From contig NZ_JACYXC010000001.1 of the NCBI RefSeq assembly GCF_016031615.1, positions 434,001-498,000 of the forward strand: a DNA stretch of 64,000 bases, written 5' to 3'. Source of the DNA: Streptomyces pactum. GTDB taxonomy: Bacteria; Actinomycetota; Actinomycetes; Streptomycetales; Streptomycetaceae. Under the pieces are notes generated by a model. The model did no database searches. It was not told the origin of the DNA and saw nothing but the letters and a program-made list of their open reading frames with translations. Of the stretch, positions 53,979 to 62,895 are shown piece after piece (positions within the stretch are counted from its first letter, which is position 1; every line of letters starts with the position of its first letter). The translations under genes were made by a program, and so were the position numbers.

Positions 53979-54293
53979 TCAGGGGACCTCGGGGAGTTCC
54001 AGGTCCGGGGTGGGGACGTCGATGTCCGGCGTCGGCACCGACGGCAGATCGGTGGGCACGCCGCTCTCCTTGAGCTGCTCCTCCACGATCTCCTTGACGA
54101 TGCGCTCCCGCTCCTTCTCGTCCAGGCCGTTGCAAGCGCTGGGGTTCTCCTTGGACGCCGAGGCGCCCTCCTTCATCCGTTCGGCAACGGCCTTCTTGCA
54201 GGCCGCCGGGTCCGAGCTGTCGGAGTCGTCGCTGCAGGCGCCGAGTGACAGCACGAGCGCCGCGGCTATCGCGGCGATGGGCAGGGCACGCAT
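53979..54293 (-). CDS. small lipoprotein
   Basis: A 104-residue protein with a lipoprotein signal (MRALPIAAIAAALVLSLGAC; lipobox LGAC, Cys20). The mature part is Ser/Asp-rich, then helical and Lys/Glu-rich with two further Cys (AACKKAVAERMKEG, NPSACNGLDEKER, probably a disulfide), and ends in a Pro/Asp repeat tail (VPTPDIDVPTPDLELPEVP). Surface-exposed; no recognised function. A GGGGGA site is about 4 bases before the ATG. Confidence 0.82.
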   Translation of the reverse strand: MRALPIAAIAAALVLSLGACSDDSDSSDPAACKKAVAERMKEGASASKENPSACNGLDEKERERIVKEIVEEQLKESGVPTDLPSVPTPDIDVPTPDLELPEVP

Positions 54294-54813
54294 GGTTTCC
54301 CCCTGTGTTGCGGTGTGCGGTGTGCGGGCGAACTGTATCGGTTATCGCACCTGACGTGCCGCCGGCCGGTTCCCGCCCGGCCGGGCCGGCCCCTCGGGGG
54401 ACGTTGCTCGTACACCCGAAGTGGCCCATGGCGCCCGCGACTCACCGTGTCATCACTCCATCGAGCTACCGGTCGGGGCATCAGCACCGCCGGCCCGGGC
54501 CACCGGCATAAGGTGCCGTCACCCGTGAACGGTCCAGTCGTCGCGCCCCTCCCGGGCGGGGCAGGACGCGGCCTGCTCCGGCCGCGCCCCTTCCGGGACG
54601 GGGCCCCGGGACATCCGCCGCGGGCCGGGGCCACACCGGACGGAACCCGCCCCGGAGCCTGCGCCGGCACGCCGGCCGCGGCGGGACCCGGTGCCCAGCG
54701 CCCCCGCGTACGTCATGGACGTTCAGCCTTCGCCAAGGGAGCTGCCATGAACGCCAGCGCCACCCCCGCACCCGAGCCCGTCTCCCCCGCGCCCTCGCCC
54801 GGCCTCGCATCGG
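54294..54813. other. divergent intergenic region (to the annotated FAD gene start)
   Basis: About 450 bases before the possible upstream start at 54747. The part near 54320-54350 is AT-richer, with GTATCGGTTATCG, a plausible promoter for the lipoprotein. The rest is GC-rich without signals that I can place. An ATG at 54747 with AAGGGAG upstream may be the true start of the next gene (see there). Confidence 0.5.
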
Positions 54814-56700
54814 ATGCCGCGCCCCCCGCCCGGCCCGGCGCCGGATGCCGCGCCTCCCGCGGCCCAGGGCCGCACCGGACTCCCCGCGCCGGACTCCGCC
54901 GCCCACCGGGCTCCGGGTTCCGAAGGCGCCGCGAGCCGGCGCCGCTTCCTGACCGCCGCCGGCGCCGCCGGGGCCGCCGCACTCACCGCCGGCCCGGCCG
55001 CCGCCGCGGTGCGCGCCCCCGGCCGGCGGCGGGCCGCCGCCCGCACCGTCGCCGTGTTCGGCGGCGGGGTCGCCGGCCTGACCGCCGCGCACGAACTGGC
55101 CGAGCGCGGCTACCGGGTCACCGTGTACGAGCGGAAGCCCACCGGACTCGGCGGCAAGGCGCGCAGCATGGACGTCCCCGGCACCGGGACCGGCGGTCGG
55201 CGACCGCTCCCCGGGGAGCACGGGTTCCGGTTCTTCCCCGGCTTCTACCTCAACCTTCCGGAGACCCTCAGCCGCATCCCGTTCCCGGGCAACCGCAACG
55301 GCTGCAAGGACAACCTGGTCGATGCCACGGAGGAGCTGGTCGTCCGCACCGGGGGCCGGCCGGACCTGCGCTTCCCGTTCCGCACGCTCGACGCCCCGCC
55401 GGTTGTGATCACCCCGGAGGCGCTGCTGGACATCCTGACCGGGCTGCTCGACACGGCCGCGCGGCTGCCGGCCACCGAGGTGGCGTACTTCGCCGAACGG
55501 CTGCTGGTCTACCTCACCAGCTGCGAGCGGCGGCGGACGGAGGAGTGGGAACGGACCCGGTGGTGGGAGTACATCCGGGCGGACCGGATGTCGTCGGACT
55601 ACCAGCGGCTGCTGGCGATCGGGCTGACCCGCAACATCGTGGCCACCAAGGCGGAGGAGGCCAGCGCGCACACCGTGGCGCACGTCTTCGAGGCGTTCGT
55701 CTTCAACCTGCTGGGCCGCGGCAACGACGGGCAGCCGGACCGGGTGCTCAACGCGCCCACCAACGAGGCGTGGATCGACCCCTGGCTGAGCCATCTGCGG
55801 ACGCTGGGGGTGGAGTTCGTGACCGGTGCGCCGCTGACCCGGCTGGAGTACCGGGACGGGGAGATCACCGGGGCGCTCGTCGGTGGTCCCGGCGCGAGCC
55901 GTACGGTCACCGCCGACCACTACCTCAGCGCCATGCCGGTGGAGCACGCCCGGCCCACCTGGACGCCGGAGCTGCGGGCGGCGGACCCCCAGCTGGACCG
56001 GTGCTCGGCGCTGCGCACCGACTGGATGACCGGGATCCAGTTCTACCTGCGGGAGCCGCTGCCGATCGTCCACGGGCACGTCAACCACGTGGACTCGCCC
56101 TGGTCGATCACCTCCATCAGCCAGGCGCAGATGTGGCCGGGGCGCGACATGACCGCCGACTACGGGGACGGCACGGTCGCCGACTGCCTCTCCACCATCG
56201 TCTCGGAGTGGGACGAGCCCGGCATCCTGTACGGCAGGACGGCCAAGGAGTGCACCAAGGAGGAGGTGGTCAGGGAGGTCTGGGCGCAGATGAAGGCCGG
56301 GCTCCACGACCGTGGCCGGCCGGTGCTCCGCGACGAGCTGGTCCACTCGTGGTTCATGGACCCGGCGGTGGACGGGATCGGCGGGCCGAACCCCACCAAC
56401 GACGAACAGCTCCTGATCCACCCGGCCGGCACGCTGCACCACCGCCCCACCTCCCGCACCGCCGTCGGCAACTTCTTCCTCGCGGGCGACTACGTGCGCA
56501 ACGACATGGACCTGGCCACCATGGAGGGCGCGAACGAGACCGGGCGGCAGGCGGTCAACGCACTGCTGGACGCGGACGGTTCGAGCGCCGAACGCTGCCG
56601 CGTCCAAACCCTCCACCAGCCGCCGGAGCTCGCGCGGCTGAAGCGGACCGACGAGGCGCGCTTCAACCTGGGGCTGCGCAACCTCTTCGACGTGGGGTAG
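54814..56700 (+). CDS. FAD-dependent amine-oxidase/phytoene-desaturase-like oxidoreductase, Tat-exported
   Basis: The core from about residue 75 is a flavoprotein: dinucleotide-binding FGGGVAGLTAAHELAERGYRVTVYE, GGKARSMDVPG, and the C-terminal FAD block FLAGDYVRNDMDLATMEGANETGRQAV, as in hydroxysqualene dehydroxylase and phytoene desaturase relatives. A twin-arginine signal (SRRRFLTAAGAAGAAALTAG) precedes it. The best ribosome binding site (AAGGGAG) belongs to an ATG at 54747 whose frame (MNASATPAPEPVSPAPSPG) differs from the enzyme frame. Either an indel lies in the Pro/Ala stretch between 54800 and 54860, with a six-C run at 54822, or translation starts at 54814. Likely an exported oxidase on a hydrophobic substrate; substrate unknown. 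Confidence 0.82.
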   Translation: MPRPPPGPAPDAAPPAAQGRTGLPAPDSAAHRAPGSEGAASRRRFLTAAGAAGAAALTAGPAAAAVRAPGRRRAAARTVAVFGGGVAGLTAAHELAERGYRVTVYERKPTGLGGKARSMDVPGTGTGGRRPLPGEHGFRFFPGFYLNLPETLSRIPFPGNRNGCKDNLVDATEELVVRTGGRPDLRFPFRTLDAPPVVITPEALLDILTGLLDTAARLPATEVAYFAERLLVYLTSCERRRTEEWERTRWWEYIRADRMSSDYQRLLAIGLTRNIVATKAEEASAHTVAHVFEAFVFNLLGRGNDGQPDRVLNAPTNEAWIDPWLSHLRTLGVEFVTGAPLTRLEYRDGEITGALVGGPGASRTVTADHYLSAMPVEHARPTWTPELRAADPQLDRCSALRTDWMTGIQFYLREPLPIVHGHVNHVDSPWSITSISQAQMWPGRDMTADYGDGTVADCLSTIVSEWDEPGILYGRTAKECTKEEVVREVWAQMKAGLHDRGRPVLRDELVHSWFMDPAVDGIGGPNPTNDEQLLIHPAGTLHHRPTSRTAVGNFFLAGDYVRNDMDLATMEGANETGRQAVNALLDADGSSAERCRVQTLHQPPELARLKRTDEARFNLGLRNLFDVG

Positions 56701-57106
56701 CCCGCTCCCGCCGCGGGCGAGCGTCCGCGGCGCCGGCCGGTGCCGCCCGGTGTGCGGTGGCCGGTCATCGCACACCGGGCACGGCGGGAGGGGCGCCGGC
56801 AGGGGGACAGGGAGCGCCAGGGACGGCTGCCGCCGGGCACGGGAAGGCCGGTGCGGAGGGAGCGGATGCGGGCGGGCGAGGGCACCGGCACGGGGTACCG
56901 GCGCGGGGGCCGCGAGGAAGGGTCCGGGCGGGGGGGTGCCGGGCGGAGGGTCCGGGTGGGGGTGCCGGGCCGGGGACCGCCACCGGTCCGGCACCACGCC
57001 GCCGCGGATACGGCCGGAAAGAGTCTCCCCGCCGGCGGCCCCCGGCCGGTTGAGTGAGGCGCTCCTCACCACTCCTTCACCCCATCTCACGACGGGAGAC
57101 ACATCC
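56701..57106. other. noncoding stretch with G-rich reiterations
   Basis: 406 bases; 56920-56985 repeats GGGTCCGGGCGGGGG/GTGCCGGGCGGAGG words in tandem. No gene. The ribosome binding site GGGAGA of the next gene is at 57094-57099. Confidence 0.5.
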
Positions 57107-57472
57107 GTGATGCGCATGCGCACAGCAGGGCTCGTCCTTCTGGCTCCGGCGGCCTGGCTGGCGCTGGCCGCCTCGCCGGCCGCGGCGGCCCCCGGCGAGG
57201 TACAGACGGTCTGCGCCAGCACCCTGACCCCCAGCGGATGGGTGGACGTGAGCTGGGGCAACAGCATCTCGTGCGGCAGTACCACCGCTCCGAACATCAA
57301 GCAGATCAAGCAGCTGACCGGGCTGCCGGTGGGCACGACGGTCAACGCGTGCGCGTCCACCTACCAGCCCGCGGGCTGGGTGCAGGTCAGCACGTACTAC
57401 AGCAGCAGCTGCCGCTACTCCGTCGTCCCCAGCCTGGAGCCCAACGCCTGGACGCTCAAGCGCGTGTCGTGA
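57107..57472 (+). CDS. secreted two-repeat cysteine protein
   Basis: A 121-residue protein with a Sec signal (MRTAGLVLLAPAAWLALA, cleavage after ASPAAAA near residue 28). The mature part is built from two similar units. The first is VCASTLTPSGWVDVSW followed by SISCGS; the second is ACASTYQPAGWVQVST followed by SSSCRY. Each has two Cys about 20 apart and the shared core CAST-x3-P-x-GWV-x-VS. An NIKQIKQLTGLPVGTTV linker joins them. The start is GTG 57107 or ATG 57110, with GGGAG 8 or 11 bases upstream. Likely a small disulfide-bonded wall or secreted binding protein; function unknown. Confidence 0.82.
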   Translation: MMRMRTAGLVLLAPAAWLALAASPAAAAPGEVQTVCASTLTPSGWVDVSWGNSISCGSTTAPNIKQIKQLTGLPVGTTVNACASTYQPAGWVQVSTYYSSSCRYSVVPSLEPNAWTLKRVS

Positions 57473-57586
57473 CCCGGCGGCCGGCAGCCCGGTGACCGGG
57501 CCGTCGGCCACCGGGCTGCCGGTCACCGGCCGGGCGGGGCGTGGCCGGCCCCGCCCGGCCGGTCCGCGTGCTGCTGCCGCCCGCGG

Positions 57587-58045
57587 TTACCGCGCCTCCC
57601 GCGGTTCCGTCCCGGTCAGCTGGTACAGCTCCGGCACGGAGACCTTGATCGGTTCCTGGGTGGTGCGCGCGATCACCACCACCACGGGCTCCTCCGGGTC
57701 CGGGTTCTCCTCGCGGTGCGGGACGAACGGGGGGACGTACACGAAGTCGCCGGGCCCGGCCTCGATCCGCACCTCCCGCTCACCGTCGTGGTAGACGAAC
57801 ACGGGGTGGCCGCTGACCACGTAGACCCCGGCCTCGGAGTCGCCGTGGTGGTGGTTGTCCGTGGAGCTGGCCGGCGGGTTCTCCACCATGCCCATCCAGA
57901 GTTTGCGGGAGCCGACCATGCCGCCGCTGATGGCGGCGTAGCCGTCGAGTTCCCCGGACCGGACGTGGCGGACGCGGTTGACCGGCAGCTCCTGGCCTCC
58001 GGTCTCCGGCGCGGACCCGGAACCATGGGGTGCGTGCGTGGTCAT
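57587..58045 (-). CDS. cupin-domain protein
   Basis: A 152-residue single-cupin protein. Motif 1 is NHHHGDSEAGVYVVSGHPVF (His-rich metal site) and motif 2 is PGDFVYVPPFVPHREEN. The ATG at 58045 has AGGAGG 8 bases upstream. Proteins of this kind act as small oxygenases, isomerases or sensors; no specific reaction can be named. It faces the AAA+ gene divergently across 368 bp. Confidence 0.9.
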   Translation of the reverse strand: MTTHAPHGSGSAPETGGQELPVNRVRHVRSGELDGYAAISGGMVGSRKLWMGMVENPPASSTDNHHHGDSEAGVYVVSGHPVFVYHDGEREVRIEAGPGDFVYVPPFVPHREENPDPEEPVVVVIARTTQEPIKVSVPELYQLTGTEPREAR

Positions 58046-58413
58046 GGTGTGGCCTCCTGATCGTCTCGATGGCCTTGCGGTGCGCACCAGGCTGCGGCCG
58101 GGGTGGCCGGGACGACAACTGTTGTTGCTGGTACGGCAACTCGCCCGGCGGGTCCGCCCCCGGCGGGTCGCCCTCGCCCTGCCACCCGGGCCCCTCGTCC
58201 CGCCCGGCCGCCCGACCCGACCGGTGAGGCACCCCGGGCGCGGCGGCGGCTCCGGCACGGGGCCGGCCCCCGGCGAAGGGACTGTGATGCCGGGGCCGCG
58301 ACCGGCGGTGCCCGGACGCGGGCGGCCCGGGGTCCGGCGGCCCGCCCGGGGGCGTGACGGGCGGTGCGGGGGTGGTCGCCGGTCCGGGTGATCCGCTCCG
58401 TACAGTGAGGGCC
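58046..58413. other. noncoding divergent stretch
   Basis: 368 bases between the cupin and AAA+ starts. The patch at 58110-58145 is AT-richer (GACAACTGTTGTTGCTGGTACGGCAAC), with a small palindrome ACAACTGTTGT at 58113-58123, and may hold the cupin promoter. Otherwise nothing seen. Confidence 0.45.
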
Positions 58414-59933
58414 ATGTCCGAGGACTCGCCGCTGATCCAGAGTTTGCGTACGGCCGTCGCCGCCGCGCCCGGTGATGTGCCGTTGCGGCTGCACCTGGCG
58501 GAACTCCTGCTCAACGAGGGGCGGCCCGACGCGGCCGTCGCGGAGGTGGCCGTCGCCCTCCAGCAGGCGCCCGGCGACGCCGCGGCTCGGGAGCTGATGG
58601 GCCGTCTGATGGCCCCGCCGCAGCCGGCCGGGTCCTCCGCCCCGGTGGCCGGAACCGGTCCCGCCGGAGCGCCGCCCGCCCCGGCCGCAACCCACCCCCG
58701 CCGGCACCACGCCGGTGGCCGGAACCACGCCCACCGAAACCCGTCCCACCGAAGCCGCCCACGCCCGCACGGCCCCCCACCGCCCCCGCCGCACCGCCGC
58801 CCGCCGGACCGCCGCCCGCCGGACCGGCCGGGGGCCACGGCGGACCCGGCGGCCACCCCGGCCACGGCCCCCACGGGGACGGGCACGTCCGGGGCGGCCA
58901 CGGCGACGGCAACGTCCAGGACGGGCCCGGCGGCCGGGCCGGCTTCGACTGGCGGGCGGCCGAGGAGCAGGTCGGCGACGTGGTCCCGCCGCGGTTCGTG
59001 GCGTCCGCGCCGGCCGCCGACGACAGCGGCGAGGCCGCCGGTGCCGCCGTGTGGGACGTGGCCGCGCCGGGTGCCGTACGGCTGGCGGACGTCGGCGGCA
59101 TGCAGGAGGTCAAGGACCGGCTGGAGGCGGCCTTCCTGGCCCCCCTGCGCAACCCGGAACTGCGCAGGCTGTACGGCAAGAGCCTGCGCGGCGGGCTGCT
59201 GCTGTACGGGCCTCCCGGCTGCGGCAAGACCTTCATCGCCCGGGCCGTCGCCGGCGAACTGGGCGCGAACTTCCTGTCGGTGTCGGTCAACGACGTCCTC
59301 GACATGTGGATCGGCAACTCCGAACGGAACATGCACGAGGTCTTCGCCACCGCGCGCCGGACCGCGCCCTGCGTGGTCTTCCTCGACGAGTTGGACGCCC
59401 TGGGCGGCAAGCGCAGCCGGAACCAGAGCAGCGGCATGCGCAACACCGTCAACCAGCTGCTGATCGAGCTGGACGGGATCGACTCGGCGGCCAACGAGGG
59501 CGTCTTCGTGCTGGCCGCCACCAATGTGCCCTGGGAGGTGGACCTCGCGCTGCGCCGGCCCGGCCGGCTGGACCGCACCCTCCTCGTGCTGCCGCCCGAC
59601 GCGCCCGCGCGCGAGGCGATCCTCCGCTACCACCTGCGCGACCGGCCCATCGAGAACGTCGACCTGGGCCGGCTCGCGAAGGCCACCGACGGCCTGTCAG
59701 GCGCCGACCTGGCCCATGTGTGCGAGTCCGCGGCGGAGATGGCGCTGCTCGACTCGGCACGTTCCGGCAGCGTCCGCATGATCGGCATGAAGGACCTGCT
59801 GGCCGCCGCGAAGACCGTCGTGCCGTCCACCGAGCCCTGGTTCGCCGCCGCCCGCAACGTGGCCATGTTCGCCAACGAGGGCGGCGCCTACGACGACCTG
59901 GTGGCCTATCTCAGGAAGAAGCGCAAGCTGTGA
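58414..59933 (+). pseudogene. AAA+ ATPase with N-terminal TPR-like domain, frame change(s) in linker
   Basis: The ATG at 58414 begins a TPR-like helical region (MSEDSPLIQSLRTAVAAAPG, LRLHLAELLLNEGRPDAAVAEV) that runs into a Pro/Ala/Gly/His linker. There the coding frame changes, apparently twice (about 58690 and 58740-58830), before FDWRAAEEQVGDVVPPRF and a classical AAA+ core: DVGGMQEVKDRLEAAF, Walker A GPPGCGKT near 59208, Walker B VVFLDELDAL near 59378, arginine finger region RRPGRLDRTLLV, and the lid GLSGADLAHVCESAA. It resembles VCP/CDC48-like group ATPases. The stop overlaps the next gene (GTGA). If the indels are artefacts this is one protein of about 505 residues. Confidence 0.82.
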
Positions 59934-61051
59934 CAACGGTGGACACGGTCGTGGAGCGGGCGCACGCGCTCATCGACCTCAAGCGGTACGACGAGGCCGC
60001 GGCGCTGCTCGGGCAGCACCTGGCCGGGCAGCCGGACCACCTCCGCGGCTGGACCGCGCTGGCCCGCTGCCACTTCAACGCCAGGCGGTACAAGGAGGCG
60101 CTCGACGCGGCCGACACCGCGCTCCGGCTCGACCCGGAGAACCGCCAGGCGCTCATGCTGCGCGGCCGCTCGCTGCGCCATGTGGGCGGGCGGTTCGAGG
60201 AGGCCGAGGAGACCCTCCGCGCACTGGTGCGGCTCTCCCCCGACGACTGGTACGGCTACACGATCCTCGCCGACCTGCTGTGCCGGATGCGCCTGGTCCG
60301 CCACGGCCAGGCCAACGGGGGCCGGATCGACCCGGCGGCGGTGAAGGACCTGCTGCGGGAGCCCGCCGACATCGCCGGGGAGGCGATACGCCTGGCCCCC
60401 GAGGAGGTCCACGCCTACGAGGTGGCGTGGATGATCGCGGACCTGGCGGGCGAGCGGGCGGTCGCCGACACACTGGACCGGTCCATCCTGCGGCTGGCGC
60501 CCGATCACCCGGAGGCGCTGGCGCGGCAGGCGAAGAGGGCGGCGCAGGCGCCCGGGGTGAAGCCCGCCCGGGCGGCCGACCTGTACGCCGAGGCGCTCGC
60601 CGCCGCCCCGGACGACGCCGGGCTCCGGCGCGACCTGGACCGGGCCACCTACCGGCTGCTGCGCGGCGTGCGCTGGCTGGCGCTGATCTGCGTGGCGGCC
60701 GCGGGGGTCATGCTCGACCTGTTCGCCGTGGAGGGGGAGGAGCAGCGGGAACTCCCGGTGTCCCTGGGCCAGCGGCTGTGGGCGCTCGTCCCCATGGCGG
60801 CGCTGTGGGCGTTCGGCGCCTGGCGGCGTTACCGCCGGCTGCGTACCGGCGTCCGGCTCAACGTGTGGTCCCTGGTGCGCCGCGGCCGGTGGGCGCGGGT
60901 GGTCCTGGCGCAGGCGGCCTGGGCCGTGCTCTGCGCGCTGCTGATCTCCCAGGTGCCCTGGTCCGAACGCACCGTGCCCCAGGTCCTGTTCTGGGCCGGG
61001 ATCGCGCCCACCCTGGCCACGGTCTGGTTCGACCGGAGGAAGTCCGGCTGA
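59930..61051 (+). CDS. TPR membrane protein paired with the AAA+ ATPase
   Basis: A 373-residue protein. The GTG start overlaps the ATPase stop, so translation is coupled. Residues 1-235 are TPR-type helices (ALIDLKRYDEAAALLGQHLAGQPDHLRGW, NRQALMLRGRSLRHVGGRFEEAEETL). The C-terminal 140 residues hold about four hydrophobic segments (LLRGVRWLALICVAAAGVML, LWALVPMAALWAFGAW, LAQAAWAVLCALLISQV, VLFWAGIAPTLATVWF). It probably anchors the ATPase at the membrane. Role unknown; the pair recurs in actinomycetes. Confidence 0.86.
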   Translation: MTTVDTVVERAHALIDLKRYDEAAALLGQHLAGQPDHLRGWTALARCHFNARRYKEALDAADTALRLDPENRQALMLRGRSLRHVGGRFEEAEETLRALVRLSPDDWYGYTILADLLCRMRLVRHGQANGGRIDPAAVKDLLREPADIAGEAIRLAPEEVHAYEVAWMIADLAGERAVADTLDRSILRLAPDHPEALARQAKRAAQAPGVKPARAADLYAEALAAAPDDAGLRRDLDRATYRLLRGVRWLALICVAAAGVMLDLFAVEGEEQRELPVSLGQRLWALVPMAALWAFGAWRRYRRLRTGVRLNVWSLVRRGRWARVVLAQAAWAVLCALLISQVPWSERTVPQVLFWAGIAPTLATVWFDRRKSG

Positions 61052-61074
61052 CCGACCCGCAGGACGGCGAGGGT

Positions 61075-61103
61075 GGCGGGGGTGGCCGTCGTGAGCCCCC
61101 GCC
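61075..61103. terminator. terminator between TPR and serine hydrolase genes
   Basis: GGCGGGGG (61075-61082) and CCCCCGCC (61096-61103) form an 8-bp stem, extendable with wobble pairs. It lies between converging genes. Confidence 0.6.
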
Positions 61104-61129
61104 GCCCCGGTCGCCCTACGCGTCCCGCG

Positions 61130-62368
61130 TCAGCCGTTCTCGGGCAGGTCGCGCTCGGCCGGGGCGGGCGCCGCGAGCCCGCGGGCCGCGGGCTGCTTGC
61201 CGCAGAAGGCCGCCTCCAGGCTGCCGCCGAGCGCGGTGTTGGCCGCTCCGCGGTTGGAGGTGTTGGCCATCGCCGACAGGCTGCGCCTGCCGTCCCGGGT
61301 GGTGAACGCGTAGGTGTAGTAGCCCTGGACGGTGCCGGTGTGCCCGTACACCGAGGTGCCGCAGGACAGGTCGTAGCGGCGCAGGCCGAGTCCGTAGAAA
61401 CGGGTGCCGGTGGTGTCGGTCGGGCTCATGGTGAGCATGGCGTCCATCAGGTGGGGCGGGAGCAGCCGGCCGCCGAGCAGGGCGGACATGAAGGTGTTCA
61501 GGTCCTTCTCGTCGGAGATCATCGCCCCCGCCGCCTGTGCCCAGGACAGCGTCTGCTCGGTGGAGTCCACCAGCGGCGCCCCGGCCTCGTCGGGGTGGAG
61601 GTAGCCGCGGATGTGCCGCCCCTCGATCGCCGTGTCGGGGTGGACGTAGGAGGTGTTCCGCAGCCCCAGGGGCTTGATGACGCGGCGTTGGTACTCCGTG
61701 GCCACCGACCGGCCGGTGGTCTTCTCGATGAGCATGCCGACGATGACGAAGTTGGTGTTCGAGTACCGGTACGCGGCCCCCGGCTCGGTGGTCCGCGGCT
61801 CGCTCAGCGAGAGGTCCACCAGCTCCTGGTGGCTGAAGACCCGGTTGCGGACGGCCTCGAAGCCGGGGACGGTCCGCTCGAACATGGCGTTGGTGTAGTC
61901 GGCGAGCCCGCTGCGGTGCGTCAGCAGGTGGCGCACGGTGATCCGGTCGTCGGGGAGCAGCCCGGGCAGGTACCGGTTGACCGGCTCGTCCAGGTCGATC
62001 CGCCCCTCGGCCACCAGCTGCAGCAGCACGACGGCGGAGAAGGTCTTGGTGACACTGCCGATCCGGAAGCGGGCGCGCGGGTCCATCGGTGCGCCGGTGG
62101 TCCGGTCCCGTACCCCCTCGGCGCGGACGCGGACCCCGTCGGGGCCGGTGTAGCGGGCCATGGCGCCGGGTGCGCCGGCGGCCAGGGTGTTACGCAGGGC
62201 CTGGGACACCCCGTCCAGGTCGGGGGCCGTCCCGGTGGTGGCCGGGGCCGTCCGGGCGGCGGGCGCGGCGGTGGACGCGGCATCCGTGGCGAGCGCCGGC
62301 GGCGCCGCGACCGCGACGGTCAGCAGAGCCGCACCGAGCATGACGGTGCGGTGGGTGGTCAGGAACAC
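61130..62368 (-). CDS. serine hydrolase, beta-lactamase/D,D-peptidase (class C-like) family
   Basis: A 412-residue exported protein with a Sec signal (HRTVMLGAALLTVAVAAPPALA). Penicillin-binding-type motifs: Ser105-x-x-Lys108 (SVTK), Tyr202-Ser-Asn204 (YSN) and HTG (YGHTGTV, near 348). This is the set of D-alanyl-D-alanine carboxypeptidase/esterase-type serine hydrolases, which act in the cell wall space or on secreted esters and amides. The GTG at 62368 has GAGGAG 4 bases upstream. Whether it is a peptidase, esterase or beta-lactamase cannot be told. Confidence 0.92.
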   Translation of the reverse strand: MFLTTHRTVMLGAALLTVAVAAPPALATDAASTAAPAARTAPATTGTAPDLDGVSQALRNTLAAGAPGAMARYTGPDGVRVRAEGVRDRTTGAPMDPRARFRIGSVTKTFSAVVLLQLVAEGRIDLDEPVNRYLPGLLPDDRITVRHLLTHRSGLADYTNAMFERTVPGFEAVRNRVFSHQELVDLSLSEPRTTEPGAAYRYSNTNFVIVGMLIEKTTGRSVATEYQRRVIKPLGLRNTSYVHPDTAIEGRHIRGYLHPDEAGAPLVDSTEQTLSWAQAAGAMISDEKDLNTFMSALLGGRLLPPHLMDAMLTMSPTDTTGTRFYGLGLRRYDLSCGTSVYGHTGTVQGYYTYAFTTRDGRRSLSAMANTSNRGAANTALGGSLEAAFCGKQPAARGLAAPAPAERDLPENG

Positions 62369-62895
62369 AGATCTCCTCGTGTGAGGGGTGGTTGGCGGCC
62401 ATCCGGGAAGATCGCCGCCCCTTCGAGGGGGAGCCTACTCACCGCCGGCGACCGGAACGGCCGCGGCGGCCGGCAGCGGCGCGGGCCGGTGACGGCGCGG
62501 TGGCGACCGGCGGGTGAGCGCGGAATACGGCCGGTTACGGGCCGGGAAACCGGGGGGCGTGACGGGCGGCGCGGGGGGCGGTGGGTGCCGGGCCGCGCCG
62601 GTCGGTGGGGCCCGGTTGCGGGACGAGGGTGGGAGTGGGGGCCGAGGGCTGAGGGCCGGCGCGTCGGGCGAGGCCCGGTCGTGGGCGGGGGCGACGCGTC
62701 GGGCGGCTGTGGACGTGCGCGCCGCCGGGGACGCCCTGGCGGTGCCCCCTGGAAACCGGGGAGCCGGTGCCGGGCGGGGGCGCCGCCACGGCCGATACCC
62801 GGGCCGGTCACCCGGGCGGGCGCGGCCGGGGGGCGGACCGGGGCGGACCGGCATAGCCTGGGAGCTCCCCAGGGGGTTCGTCCGGGAGGTGTGCC
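62369..62895. other. noncoding divergent stretch, 0.5 kb
   Basis: Between the divergent serine hydrolase and Ku genes. GC-rich words only (GGCCGGG, GGGGGC); a G/T-rich run near 62555-62640. No gene or clear promoter. Confidence 0.45.
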
